Shown: piece after piece, positions 20,486 to 31,213 of the stretch
Numbering within the stretch: position 1 is the stretch's first letter
Layout: every line of letters begins with the position of its first letter
DNA from: Saprospiraceae bacterium
GTDB taxonomy: Bacteria; Bacteroidota; Bacteroidia; Chitinophagales; Saprospiraceae
Assembly (NCBI GenBank): GCA_016710625.1
Contig: JADJVK010000025.1
Location: forward strand, 1-58,699
DNA: 58,699 bases
Direction: 5' to 3'
The notes under the pieces: model-generated
The model's database searches: none
Seen by the model: the letters and a program-made list of their open reading frames with translations, nothing else
What the model was told of the DNA's origin: nothing
Position numbers and translations under genes: made by a program

Positions 20486-22492
20486 ATGAAATCTTTCTTC
20501 ATTTTTTCAATTTTTAGTCTTTCCATGTTTCAATTAGATGCACAATCGCTCTTAACTGCCGAAAAACTTTGGCAGCTGGGCAGAGTTAGTTTGGAAGATG
20601 TTTCGCCAGATGGCAAATCGACTGTTTATTCAGTTACGAATTATTCTGTAGCGACCAACAAAGGCAACACAGACTTATATATTATTGACAATCAAACAAA
20701 AATAAGTAAGAAAATCACTGCATACGATGGACATGAAAACAATGCTCGTTTCCGACCAGATGGCTTAAAAATAGGATTTTTGAAAGATGGGATAATGCAT
20801 GAAATGAATTTGGATGGCAGTGATTTATCACAAGTTAGCCCATTAGAAATGAATGGTTTTCTCTATTCCCCAAAAGGAAATCATGTAATTTTTCTACAAG
20901 ATGTGAAATATCGAAAAACTGTTAGAGAAATGAATCCAGATTTGCCTTTGGTAAATGCAAAAATCATGGAATCCTTGAATTATCGCCACTGGAAAAGCTG
21001 GGATGATCAGCACGATAGCAATGTATTCTTTGCGAACTATGAGGATGGAAAAATCACTACTGCTCCCATCAATATTGTAAATGAGCCCTTCGAGGCTCCT
21101 GTCGATCCAGATGATGGTATCGAGCAAATAGCAGTAAGTCCTGATGGCAATTTGATAGCGTATTCTTGTAAAAAATTGACTGGAACAGCTTATGCAATTA
21201 GCACAAATACAGATATTTACGTATATAATATTAAAGAAAAAACGACAAAAAATGTAAGTATTCAAAACAAAGGCTATGATAAAAGCCCCGTTTTTTCGCC
21301 AGATGGAAATTTCTTGGCATGGAATAGCATGGAAAGAGAGGGATATGAAGCGGATAAAAACAGAATATTTTTATATGATTTGAAAACAGAAAAAACCACC
21401 GATTTAACAACAGCATTCGACAATTTTGCAGATGACCCAAAATGGTCGTTGGATAGCAAAAAACTATATTTCATTGGTCCTCATGAAGGCACTCGACAAA
21501 TTTACACTTTAAATATTAGTTCTAAGAAAATAGATTTATTGACAAAAGGTGTTTTTGACTACCAAGCAGTAATTCCTTCTAATAATCAATTGGTTACAGC
21601 AAGAGTATCCATGTCGAACCCAGTTGAAATCTTCGCTGTAAATAGTAGTAATGGAGAAGCCAACCAGCTGACTTTTGTGAATAAAAAACTGTGGGATTCT
21701 ATTGCAAAAGGGGCAGTTACGAAGAAAATGGTGAAAACGACTGACAACAAAATGATGCAGGTTTGGGTAGTCACTCCACCAAATTTTGATGCAACTAAAA
21801 AATATCCTTCCATTTTAATGTGCCAAGGAGGACCTCAATCCATGACGAGCCAATCTTTTTCGTATCGTTGGAATATGCAATTAATGGCTGCCAACGGATA
21901 TGTGGTGATCATCCCATGTAGAAGAGGAATGCCTGGTTTCGGAACTGCTTGGAACGAACAAATCTCAGGAGATTGGGGTGGACAGGCAATGAACGACCTA
22001 CTATCTGCGGTGGACGACATGAAAAAAGAGGCTTATATTGACGGAAATAGAATCGGTGCAGCAGGGGCTAGTTTTGGCGGCTTCTCCGTTTATTGGTTAG
22101 CTGGAAATCACCAAAAAAGGTTCAAAGCTTTCATTTCTCATTGTGGCTTGTTCAATATGGAAAGTTGGTACGGCACTACAGAAGAGCTTTGGTTTGCCAA
22201 TTGGGACCAAAAAGGTAGTTATTGGCAAAAAAACAAACCACTATCTTATACGAAGCATTCACCACACCTTTATGTGCAAAATTGGGACACGCCAATTTTG
22301 GTAATCCATTGTGAAAAGGATTATAGAGTACCTGTTAGTGAGGGCATTCAAGCATTTCAGGCAGCACAGCTTAGAGGAGTTCCGAGTAAGTTTTTATATT
22401 TTGAAGACGAAGGCCATTGGGTTACAAAGCCACAAAATAGTTTGCTTTGGCAAAAAGAATATTTTGGATGGTTGGATAAATATTTGAAATAA
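20486..22492 (+). CDS. Secreted S9 family serine peptidase (prolyl oligopeptidase / DPP type)
   Basis: The signal peptide (MKSFFIFSIFSLSMFQLDAQ) sends it to the periplasm. Residues about 25-400 form a beta-propeller with TolB-like D-G-K-x-x-x-Y/F blades (SPDGKSTVYS, SPDGNLIAYS, SPDGNFLAWN). The alpha/beta hydrolase domain holds the triad: Ser529 in GASFGGFS, Asp612 in CEKDYRVP and His644 in DEGHWV. Length (668 residues) and the GGPQSM oxyanion loop fit Bacteroidota DPP5-like peptidases, which take dipeptides off oligopeptides. It is divergent from the FAD oxidase gene and is followed by an 11-bp hairpin. Specificity is inferred from family resemblance only. Confidence 0.92.
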   Translation: MKSFFIFSIFSLSMFQLDAQSLLTAEKLWQLGRVSLEDVSPDGKSTVYSVTNYSVATNKGNTDLYIIDNQTKISKKITAYDGHENNARFRPDGLKIGFLKDGIMHEMNLDGSDLSQVSPLEMNGFLYSPKGNHVIFLQDVKYRKTVREMNPDLPLVNAKIMESLNYRHWKSWDDQHDSNVFFANYEDGKITTAPINIVNEPFEAPVDPDDGIEQIAVSPDGNLIAYSCKKLTGTAYAISTNTDIYVYNIKEKTTKNVSIQNKGYDKSPVFSPDGNFLAWNSMEREGYEADKNRIFLYDLKTEKTTDLTTAFDNFADDPKWSLDSKKLYFIGPHEGTRQIYTLNISSKKIDLLTKGVFDYQAVIPSNNQLVTARVSMSNPVEIFAVNSSNGEANQLTFVNKKLWDSIAKGAVTKKMVKTTDNKMMQVWVVTPPNFDATKKYPSILMCQGGPQSMTSQSFSYRWNMQLMAANGYVVIIPCRRGMPGFGTAWNEQISGDWGGQAMNDLLSAVDDMKKEAYIDGNRIGAAGASFGGFSVYWLAGNHQKRFKAFISHCGLFNMESWYGTTEELWFANWDQKGSYWQKNKPLSYTKHSPHLYVQNWDTPILVIHCEKDYRVPVSEGIQAFQAAQLRGVPSKFLYFEDEGHWVTKPQNSLLWQKEYFGWLDKYLK

Positions 22493-22515
22493 AGATAGTT
22501 TTAGAATTTCGGTAT

Positions 22516-22563
22516 CACAGATTGAAGGGATTTTGCAATGCTTTTTGGTCTTTTCAATCTGTG
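22516..22563 (+). terminator. Hairpin after the S9 peptidase gene
   Basis: CACAGATTGAA pairs exactly with TTCAATCTGTG around a 26-base loop. The following T-tract is short (GTTTTGATTTG), so it is a weaker terminator than others here. Confidence 0.6.
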
Positions 22564-22690
22564 GTTTTGATTTGTAAAAAATCCTAAAAGGATTCAATTG
22601 AAAAATATTGTTAAGATTTTAGGGAAATAAGTCAGAGCTATTCGAGTAGATTAAATTAATCTATTTTTTTTTACTCTTTAGATATAATTT

Positions 22691-23406
22691 ATTCTTCGCC
22701 TCTTGCCGGCTGGGCATTTACTATTTTATCCCGTTGTTACGGGTAAAAGTAAGCCGTAAATATATTGCAACAAGGAGTAACTTTTGGGTCAATGTCTTAT
22801 CGTTTTTCTAAACCAAAAATTAGGTCATTATTTTTCTTCGCCTCCGTTGCCGGCTAGGCAAAATACTTTTTGTACCGTCAAAAAGTATTCAAAAATCTCC
22901 CGATAATAAAAACTCGCTTTATTCATCATTTCTTCTGTTTTTCATTTTTGCTAACATATCTCCTATTTAGTTTTGATCTTATGATATGCTCATACAGTTT
23001 ATTATCGGTTTCCTTTTCAAGGTAAAAATATTGTTGCTGTTTTACTCCATTTAATTTTAAAAAAAATTAATTAATTGTATTTTTTGGGCCTTATAAAAAT
23101 TAGGAAAATCTTTGCAAAAATGCGTTAAAAACAAAAAACTGTTTGAACAAGTAGTATGAAATTATTTTAGTAAAAAGAATAAGTGAGTTTTTTTTGTTTA
23201 GCAATTTTTGTGAATATTTTCCGTTAAAATTTTTATAAAGCCTTGACTTTTTTTGTTACTTTTTTGTCCCGTTGCTACGACAAAAAAGTAAGAGGTAAAT
23301 ATATTGCATCAAGGAGTAACTTTTTGGTCAATGTCTTATCATTTTTCTAAACCAAAAAATAGCTCCTTATTTTTCTTCACCTCCGTAGCAGGCTGGGCAT
23401 TTACTT
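22691..23406. repeat. Dispersed repeat, two long copies with hairpins in a 930-bp spacer
   Basis: This spacer holds no gene. A block of about 150 bases occurs at 22721-22863 and again at 23256-23406, sharing GTAAATATATTGCA, AAGGAGTAACTTTT, GGTCAATGTCTTATC and TTTTTCTAAACCAAAAA. A shorter motif, TTCTTCGCCTC then GGCTGGGCATTTAC, occurs three times (22693, 22835, 23373). Each copy is associated with a hairpin; the best is a 13-bp perfect stem at 23256-23268 with 23279-23291 (TTACTTTTTTGTC). A further one lies at 22861-22890. The elements are direct repeats of unknown type, probably a MITE-like or decayed genome-wide repeat. Confidence 0.7.
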
Positions 23407-23422
23407 ATTATCCTTAACAACT

Positions 23423-25227
23423 TCACCCTCCTTTCATCCAACTCACTACACTACGACCACGATTACTTTGCCAGTGGAGTTGATACACTCCAGATGGGTA
23501 TTGGGATACATCTAAATCTAACGTTTGTTGTCCTGTGCTCCATTCTTTTGTTTCACTTTGCCATAGGGTTCTTCCTAGCCTATCTGTTATGTATAGCTTG
23601 CCTGAAGTAGCACTTTTTAATTGAAATGTTACTTGCAAATTTCCTGCAGTTGGGTTGGGAGCTACAGTGAGCGACTGGATAAATTCGGCTGATAAATCTT
23701 GATTAGAAGTAAGAACATCCACATAGATATTCACGATACTATCACAACCTTGTTGGCTTTTATATGCTTTTGTAATAACGGTATCCTTTGTGTAAACTAC
23801 TCCTTCGATAGTGATACCAAGTTTTATAATGGTATCTATTCTTGTGGTGAGGGTACATTGATTGTAATATATCTTTTTTGAATTACAGGTTGGGGCTACT
23901 CCCCCATCATTATAAGGTGTCAATGTAATATAAATATTCTGCTTGGTTTGTAGTTTTGATAGATTGTATTGCAGCACATCTTCTACATCTAAACTATCCA
24001 AAATATCTTTTTTATTGGGGGCTGTGCCTATACTCAGATAGTACCCTCCTATACAACCACTTGCTGGCGACCATTTTAGCAGTTCGTTGCTATTTATTGT
24101 ATCACCACTTAATATTTTTAAATCACAGGTGGGGGCTGGGGGGCGACGGTAGATATAAACTTGATTACTGTCTCCAACAGCAACTGCAAAATTTCTATTT
24201 ATATATTTTATGTTTCCTAACCGATATGGTGATGAATTATTCATTTTTTGCTTTCTCCATGTTTTACCATTATTATAGGATTTCAATATAAAGGGTTCAA
24301 AATGTATATGGTATCAATAAGATTATAACGATTAAATCCACTTATAATAATTTCATTACTATCAATTTTATCAACTCCAGTGTAATATTTCTCTCTTTTT
24401 ATTAATATTAACGAATCTGGTCCTAATCGAATGGAGTCCCAATTGTTGCCATAGTCATTTGTTGTTAATATTTTTGTACCTATGGTATTAAAAACTACAC
24501 CATAGTCTCCATGAAAGGATAATTTGGAGGTGCCCCCTTTTAGATTCAGCACTTGTTGAAATGTTTCACCATTATCTGTTGTTTTATTTAAACGCTCTTT
24601 ATCTAATACTGGTATATTATTATCTGCCCACCCAATTCCTTTCGAATTAATATAAAGTGAGGAACCCTTAATTCCAGAAAATTTAACATCCCAAGTCTTA
24701 CCGAAATTATTAGTATGAAACAAAACAGCTTCACTTGAAAATCTATCAAAAAACCATACCGTTCTTCCATCTTGCAAAAAAATATTAGCTATCCCTCCAC
24801 TGACCCCTGACCATAATTTGGAAATATCAACCATTAAATCCCATGTATTACCTCCATCAATAGAAAAAAGGACATTTGGACTAAAACCAACCAACCAACC
24901 AGTATCCCTTCCTGAAAAGGCTAAACCCATTGGCTCAAAATCTTCACTATATTTATCTACCTTTTGTTTTTTCCAAGTTTTTCCCCCATCAACTGTTTTA
25001 CATATACCGACTTTATCTTGCCCATTTATAATAGGTGAATAGTCAATACCAGCGACCCAGCCAATACTATCGTCTATAAAACTTATTTGGCTTAGTTGGT
25101 AACTATAAGGGATATTAGGGTCAGGTTTTGCTTGAAGTGGAGTATAGGAACGCTCCCAGCATTGTGCAAATCCATCACTCAAATGAAAACACCAAAACAA
25201 AATGGTTACAACGACTAGCTTTTTCAT
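23423..25227 (-). CDS. T9SS type A secreted BNR/Ycf48-like propeller protein, frameshifted
   Basis: The signal peptide (MKKLVVVTILFWCFHL, then FAQ) is followed by a propeller with repeated D-G-G-K-T-W motifs (DGGKTWKKQK, DGGNTWDLM, NFGKTWDVK, DNGETFQQV, DYGNNWDSI, NNGKTWRKQK), the BNR/Ycf48 signature. A fibronectin-like stretch and a type A sorting domain come last (LTVAPNPTAGNLQVTF to SGVYQLHW). The frame breaks at A4/T4 near 24298-24301. One extra base gives YIFEPFILKSYNNGKTW, restoring a propeller blade. Such proteins are usually surface or released proteins; the ligand is unknown. The lesion is again in a homopolymer. Confidence 0.78.
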
Positions 25228-25249
25228 GTTTTTATTATTTTTTGATCAA

Positions 25250-26146
25250 TTATTTGATTGTAATTAAATTTCCTATTGTAGCATTTCCATTCTTAGCTTC
25301 TATTCTAAAGGAATACATTCCTGAAAGCCAAAGTTGTTTTGTACTAAATAGAAATTCAAAAGATGTATTATTGGAAATATCTTTTGTAAAAATTAGGGTT
25401 CCAACCGCATTTATAATAGAAAATTTATAATTGTCCGACTCCTTCGTTTCTATTTTCATCAAATAATTGAGGCTATCTGTTGTTTGGATAACTACATTAA
25501 TTGGCTTTAAACCAAAGGCTAAATCCTGAATGGGCTTATTTTCTGCAAATGAAATGAAAAAAATCTTATCCCTTTCTAATCTTACTTTTTCGAAATATCC
25601 CTTTTTTGGCGTCGCCTTTATCGTTGGATTATTCGATTTGATCTCAGACCAAATTGGCAAATCTTGGAGTAAATTCCATTTGACATAACCACATTTATTG
25701 ACCAAATGAACCTTTTTCTTACTTTTTTCTTTATTCGATTGCACCCATATCTCACCTAAATAAAATTTTGAATTGGGAAAAATCATAAATGATTGTTCTG
25801 TAAATACAATCGGCTGCTTATGTTCTTTTTTAAGGAAACCACTATGTAATTTTGTCTGTATTACAAAATCATCGCTATTATCTACTAATGCTACATCAAA
25901 ACCAAGAGCATGGATTTCAATTGGTTTCGAGGCACTATTTACGACAAAAATTGGGTAGCTAATCTTGCCTTCTTCAGTTTTGGGGTTCGCTTCGTCAATG
26001 ATGATTTCCACATTTTTCTGTCCTTTAGGATCATCTGAAATTGTATTCATTTTCAACACTTCTTTCAGAAAAGTGCCATCTTGAGCAATGAGAAATTGGT
26101 AAAATAATAGGCTAGAAACAAAGCAAAATGTTTTTAATAGATTCAT
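25250..26146 (-). CDS. Secreted protein with T9SS-like sorting tail
   Basis: I start at MNLLKTFCFVSSLLFYQFL; longer starts only add residues ahead of the signal peptide. The mature part begins after IAQ. The middle is not a family I recognise; it includes strand-rich DUF-like segments and one pair of basic stretches (KEKSKKKVHL). The last 80 residues (NYLMKIETKESDNYKFSIINA, IFTKDISNNTSFEF, LWLSGMYSFRIEAKNGNA) have the layout of a type A T9SS sorting domain, though without the usual YPNP opening. It lies 22 bases upstream of the propeller gene on the same strand, so the two may be co-transcribed. Confidence 0.65.
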   Translation of the reverse strand: MNLLKTFCFVSSLLFYQFLIAQDGTFLKEVLKMNTISDDPKGQKNVEIIIDEANPKTEEGKISYPIFVVNSASKPIEIHALGFDVALVDNSDDFVIQTKLHSGFLKKEHKQPIVFTEQSFMIFPNSKFYLGEIWVQSNKEKSKKKVHLVNKCGYVKWNLLQDLPIWSEIKSNNPTIKATPKKGYFEKVRLERDKIFFISFAENKPIQDLAFGLKPINVVIQTTDSLNYLMKIETKESDNYKFSIINAVGTLIFTKDISNNTSFEFLFSTKQLWLSGMYSFRIEAKNGNATIGNLITIK

Positions 26147-26485
26147 TATCATGAATTTTGGTACCAAATGTTTTTCAAAAATAATTCATTTTATCGAAAC
26201 TTCCTAAATATTCCATATTTCAAATATTTGAATAAACCAATTTATTAAAAGCCTATCTATTTGTTATTCAAATATTTAAATAAGCTTCATAATTAATACA
26301 TATAAATAATTAATACAATTTTAATAAAAACTATTTTTGATGTTATTGATTGTCTCAACCCATCGTGTTCACATCATCAACGTATTATGATTATTTCTGT
26401 ACAATTTTCCAATTAAATTAATGCGAAAGAATAATAAATTTTCTATTTTTACAATTATCTTATAAATTCATTAATATAACTTTTT

Positions 26486-26692
26486 ATGAAACTGTTATTA
26501 TTATTAACTCTATTTGTTATTGGATTATCTTTATATATTTGGAGAAATATTACATCCAAAATTGCAAAAAATAATGTACTTAACCAATTTAAAAAAGCAT
26601 CAAAAAATAGTGATTTTGCAAATTCTTTGTGTGATTTGTTAGTGTCTCGAATAGAAAATTTTTGCGAGAAAATTAAAAATGCCCTTTCTTGA
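26486..26692 (+). CDS. Possible small single-pass membrane protein
   Basis: A 68-residue frame with one hydrophobic N-terminal helix (LLLLLTLFVIGLSLYIW) followed by a Lys-rich soluble tail (NQFKKASKNSDF). No family is recognised. It lies alone in AT-rich DNA with about 300-450 empty bases on each side, where short chance ORFs are common. It is kept because the composition is protein-like and the start is ATG. Confidence 0.35.
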   Translation: MKLLLLLTLFVIGLSLYIWRNITSKIAKNNVLNQFKKASKNSDFANSLCDLLVSRIENFCEKIKNALS

Positions 26693-27249
26693 AAAAGTAT
26701 TTCAAATCAAAATTGAAATATCTTTTAATTGTAAAATCCAAACAATCTATTATTAAAAATAGGCAAAATTTCATTATTTATTTCAATTAATTGAAGTTGA
26801 TATTTAATTTTTTGTCGATTAAAGATTTTAAATCAATTATATTTCAAAATATAACTGGAAAACCTACTATAATCTATTCAAAATTGAATAATCTACCAGT
26901 ATTTTAATTTAAATTATATAGAATTTTTTATTAATATATAAATTTTTTAAAATCAATTAATAACATTGGCATATTATTTGTAATATGTTAATTGAGAAGT
27001 ACACGAAACGAAATTCTAACAAAATGATGCTTAATGTAGCATTGTTTCATTTTTGTGGATTCTGAAAGCTGCCTACCATTGCCATAACATCCCCCTTGGC
27101 GAACAGCTTTGGATAAATCAATGAATTGCAATTAGTTGTAGTTGTTTTTCATTAAAATGAATTGTCAACTTATGCCTCTTGAGGCAGAGTTTCAATCTAT
27201 AGTTGTGTGTTTTTTTACATGTCCAAAGTTTAAAAAATTGAGAGAACTC
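26693..27249. other. Gene-free AT-rich spacer and leader of the next T9SS gene
   Basis: No gene is supported here. An in-frame extension from 27142 to the chosen start of the next gene is unlikely to be translated, because the signal peptide begins at 27250. Around 27001-27120 the composition becomes mixed (CATCCCCCTTGGCGAAC), suggesting a transcribed leader. No promoter with good spacing was found. Confidence 0.4.
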
Positions 27250-30228
27250 ATGAAAAAATTAATGTTTATTCCCTTAGCCTTGTTGCTATTGCATGTTTGC
27301 TTTAGCCCAAATGTCGCTTATTCACAAGTTGTCATCCAAAAAAGCCAATTTCTGCTTCCATTTACTGTTTACTCTAAAAGTTCAGGTGTTTCTTGCTATG
27401 GTTATAGCGATGGTTATGTAAACATCGATTCCGTAACGGGAGGCACCAAACCTTATTCTTATTTATGGAGTACGGGAAGCACTAGCAATTCTATAACTAA
27501 CTTGAGTGCAAATACTTATACCGTAACAATTAAAGATTCGGGATTGCCAACGCCAAGTATGGAAGTATTCTCTTTCACCATTAGTCAACCTCCATTACTA
27601 ACTGTCAATATCAATAAAGTAACAACAGTCTGTAGCGGTGGTTTTGGTTCAACCATTACCAAATGCCTAACTGCTTCCCCAACTGGTGGGTCTGCCGGAT
27701 ATAGCTATCTATGGAGCAGAGGAGATGTAACTCAAACTATTAATGCTCTTACTGCTGGAACTTTCACCATCACCTGTACGGATGCAAATGGCTGTAAGGC
27801 AACGAATGGATTGTCAGTTAATAATAGTGAATTGGATTTGACAAAGCCAACTTTTACATCTTTTCCAGCAGATCAGACTGTAAATTGTGATTTCAATTAC
27901 ACCCCACTTTCCCAATTCGGGACACCCATTGCAACCGACGATTGTAGTCCAGTTACTTTAGCTGTCGATTCTATTTTTCAGTTGAATACTTGCTCTTCTG
28001 GGAAAATTTTAAGAGTGTTTACAGCAAGTGATTTGAGTGGAAATATATTAAAAGACACCCAAATCATTACTTTGAAATATGTAACTTATTTTAATCTAAG
28101 CAATATTACTTTCCCTTCTAATTATACTGTATTTACCTGTACGGATTCTACCAAACTTCGTCCAGATAGTTTGCTAGCACCTTACAACAAACCTACATTT
28201 ACGAATGCAGCTTGTTCGAATGTGTTTTATAATTATTTGGATTTGAAAATTGGAAATTATCCTGCTTGCTATAAAATTCTGAGAAAATGGACGGTGATGG
28301 ATATGTGTCAATCTATGGCTAGTGGAAATTCACTGGACGGACTCTATTCTCATGAACAAATTATTGTGGTGATGGATACGGCTCGACCTGTATTGACTTG
28401 CCCATCCAATATTACTGTTAATTCGGCAACACCAACAAAATATGTGACGATTCCACCAGCAACTGCAACGGATTGTAGCAACCATATTTTCTTCAACAAC
28501 AGTCAAAATAGCGGAAAAGCTAATGCTAGTGGCGTCTATCCACTCGGAGTGACGACTGTTACAATAGTTGCCAATGATAGTTGTAATAATACTTCTTCTT
28601 GTTCATTTTTAGTTACTGTGAGAGATACAGTCCGACCTGTGGCGGTTTGTAGGGATGGTATTACAATAAATTTGAGTGAAATGCCTGGCGGAATTTTAGC
28701 AATGGCACCAGCTTATTTTTTCAATAATAATAGTTATGACAATATTACACCAAAAAATTTGTTAAAACTTAAAGTTAGGAGAGTGGATGATCCGAACCCA
28801 CCAACCGATACGATAACCTTGAATTGTGATGACCACAATGCTCCTGCATCTGTTATTGATTTGGAGTTATGGGTAGAAGATGAGGCTGGAAATAAAGATT
28901 ATTGTGTGCAAAGAACTCAGGTTCAGGACAATAACAAATTATGTCCAATGACAAATATCAATACTGTTTCAGTATCTGGAACCATCACCAACACCAAAGG
29001 CGATCAGATAGAAGACGTAATGATATATCCTATGAATTCGAATTTGAAAACATTGACTACAGGTACAAATGGAATTTTTACTTTCTTGACAGTTCCTGTG
29101 GGTACGAATGTAATGTTCAAACCACAAAAAAATACGGAAGTAAACAATGGAGTATCGACGTTAGATATGGTGATTTTGAGAAAGCACATTTTGTCTGTTG
29201 AGACTTTGAACAGTCCCTACAAATATATTGCAGCGGATGTAAATAAAGACAATAAATTATCCACAGCAGATTTGGTGGAATTGAGAAAAATAATTCTTTT
29301 GCAAGAACCTGCTTTCAAAAACAATGAATCTTGGCGTTTTATCAATTCTAATTATCAATTTGTGGATCCAACCAGTCCATTATCTGAGAATTTTCAAGAA
29401 TATTATCAATTCAATAATATCAATGCTTCCAATAGCAAAGTTGATTTTAAAGGGATAAAAATTGGTGATTTGGACGAAAGTGCAAAACCGAATTCTATCA
29501 TAGGCTCTGATGAGCGAAGTGCTCAAGGTGATTAGGTATTCGAAATCAAAGATCAATGGTTAAAAGCTGGTCAAACCTACAGAATAGCCTTTTTATCGAA
29601 AGATTTCAAAAATATTTCAGGGTTTCAGCAAACATTAAAATTCGATAAGCAAAAATTAGTTATAAATGACGTTAACCAAGGAATTCTACCAGACTTCGGT
29701 ACGGCTCAAAACAATTTAGCGAATCTAGAAAATGGTTATATTTTGCAAAACTGGGATTACGATAAAGGCATCACATTAGAAAACGGATTCCCGTTGTTTA
29801 CTATTGAAGTAACGGCAAAAGAAGAATGTGAATTGAGCAAAGTATTATATATCAGCACAGAACATATTAGAGCAGAAGCTTATGAATATATTGATCAATA
29901 CGAAACATCAGTTTATCAAACAAAAATCAATTGGATAAAATCAGATAAATCTTCTGCTTCACAGTCCTTATTTGAGTTGTTCCAAAACAAGCCGAATCCT
30001 TTCAATAATGAAACGGTAATTGGCTATCAAATTCCGGAGGATAGCGAAGTGTTATTTCAGTTAATTGATCATACAGGCAAGTTGGTTTATAAGATGAAAA
30101 AGCAAAGCCAAAAAGGATATAATGAAATTTCATTGACTAATGAGGTATTCCATCAAGCAGGAGTTTATACTTATAAGTTGATTTCTAATGATAATACTTC
30201 CTCCAAGAAAATGATGTTTTTACGTTAA
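27250..30228 (+). CDS. T9SS type A SprB/HYR/dockerin/cohesin protein, interrupted by a TAG
   Basis: The signal peptide (MKKLMFIPLALLLLHVCF) precedes two SprB-type repeats (about 45-97 and 127-193; GGTKPYSYLWSTG). A HYR region follows (about 377-460; DTARPVLTCPSNITV), then a dockerin-like pair (about 623-699; DVNKDNKLSTAD) and the WRF and GIKIGDLDESA motifs. An amber TAG then sits in frame at codon 762 (29533-29535). Translation resumes at once with VFEIKDQWLKAGQTY, a cohesin-like domain, and the sorting tail FQNKPNPFNNETVIGYQ. The paralogues have Lys or a short linker at the stop, so AAG to TAG is the simplest origin. If real, the product lacks its cohesin and sorting signal and would be lost to T9SS. 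A strong terminator follows. Confidence 0.8.
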
Positions 30229-30275
30229 CGAACAAATTATTTTCCAGAACATATCTTAGTTTTTATAAACTTCAA

Positions 30276-30307
30276 CCGATAGCGAAAAAGTTTGCTATCG
30301 GTTTTTT
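30276..30307 (+). terminator. Intrinsic terminator
   Basis: CCGATAGCGAAAAAGTTTGCTATCGG forms a near-perfect stem running into TTTTTT, about 50 bases after the preceding gene. Confidence 0.88.
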
Positions 30308-31213
30308 ATTTATAAAATATTAAATATCAATTATTTGAAAATATTTTATAAAAATATATGAAAAAATTTGCTAAAATATTTTTTCATATTAAATATTTCT
30401 TATATATTTGCATCTGTATTTATAAAAAGCCAAAACAGTATCTATTTTTACGATTCCTTTCTAATTACTTTCACCGTTTTATTTTACCCAACCGATTTAG
30501 TGACGTATTATCTGTGCATTTTGCCATACAGTTATTCCCATTACCTGGCAGCATAGTCTTGTATTATTTTATAATAATACGTTATTTTCATTTATACTAA
30601 AAATAATTTTCTATTACAACGTGTAATAGACCGCAATATAATTGCATTGTTTTGATTTCAATTCATTGCATTTTAAAATTTATATATTTCATTGGTATTA
30701 ACCTACCAATGAGGCTGTTACCCTATTGACCTAAAAATAGTAATATTCAGACACACTTTAAATTATATATAACAAAAAAGATGATTATTCCTTTGCACAA
30801 CAAAGGAGTGTAGTGAAAGATACAAGTACTTAGCGAACTGAGAAGAAGGACAAGAACTACAAGTTATTGCAAAAAGAGGAGGATTAATTACTTACATTGG
30901 AATATATGTAATGACATGAACTACATACTATAGTGGTAACGACCGATTATTACCTACTTATTACGTGATTACGTGATAGCATTACCTACAATATATAGAG
31001 ATTCGACAGAATTTTTTAATATCATTTCTAAACAGAAATTATTGAACATTTTTACTGAAAAAGATGGTCTAATGTATACACATTAGCTGATAAAGTATTG
31101 TATAACAAATACATACAATAGGAACGAGTTTATTAAAAATTAATTGTTACTAATTTAACTACGGAACAGAGTTACCCTTTTTATTCTATTTATTTAAACA
31201 AATTAAACGTCTC
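30308..31213. other. Gene-free 0.9-kb region, probable long leader of the next T9SS gene
   Basis: No gene is supported; an 80-residue Phe/Tyr/Ile-rich ORF at its start looks like AT-rich noise. Notable items are a hairpin CCTTTG-CACAA-CAAAGG near 30790-30806, a purine-rich stretch at 30810-30890 (GAGAAGAAGGACAAGAAC, AAAAAGAGGAGGATTAA) and an exact tandem TTACGTGA-TTACGTGA at 30961-30976. No promoter with good box spacing was found and no known riboswitch is recognised. Confidence 0.4.

Noticed and set aside
23423..24286. Independent gene for the C-terminal T9SS piece
   Set aside because: It has no signal peptide and starts in the middle of a propeller blade that continues the frame upstream.
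30358..30600. 80-residue ORF rich in Phe, Tyr and Ile
   Set aside because: Composition is that of AT-rich chance reading, with two overlapping frames of similar look and no homology cue.
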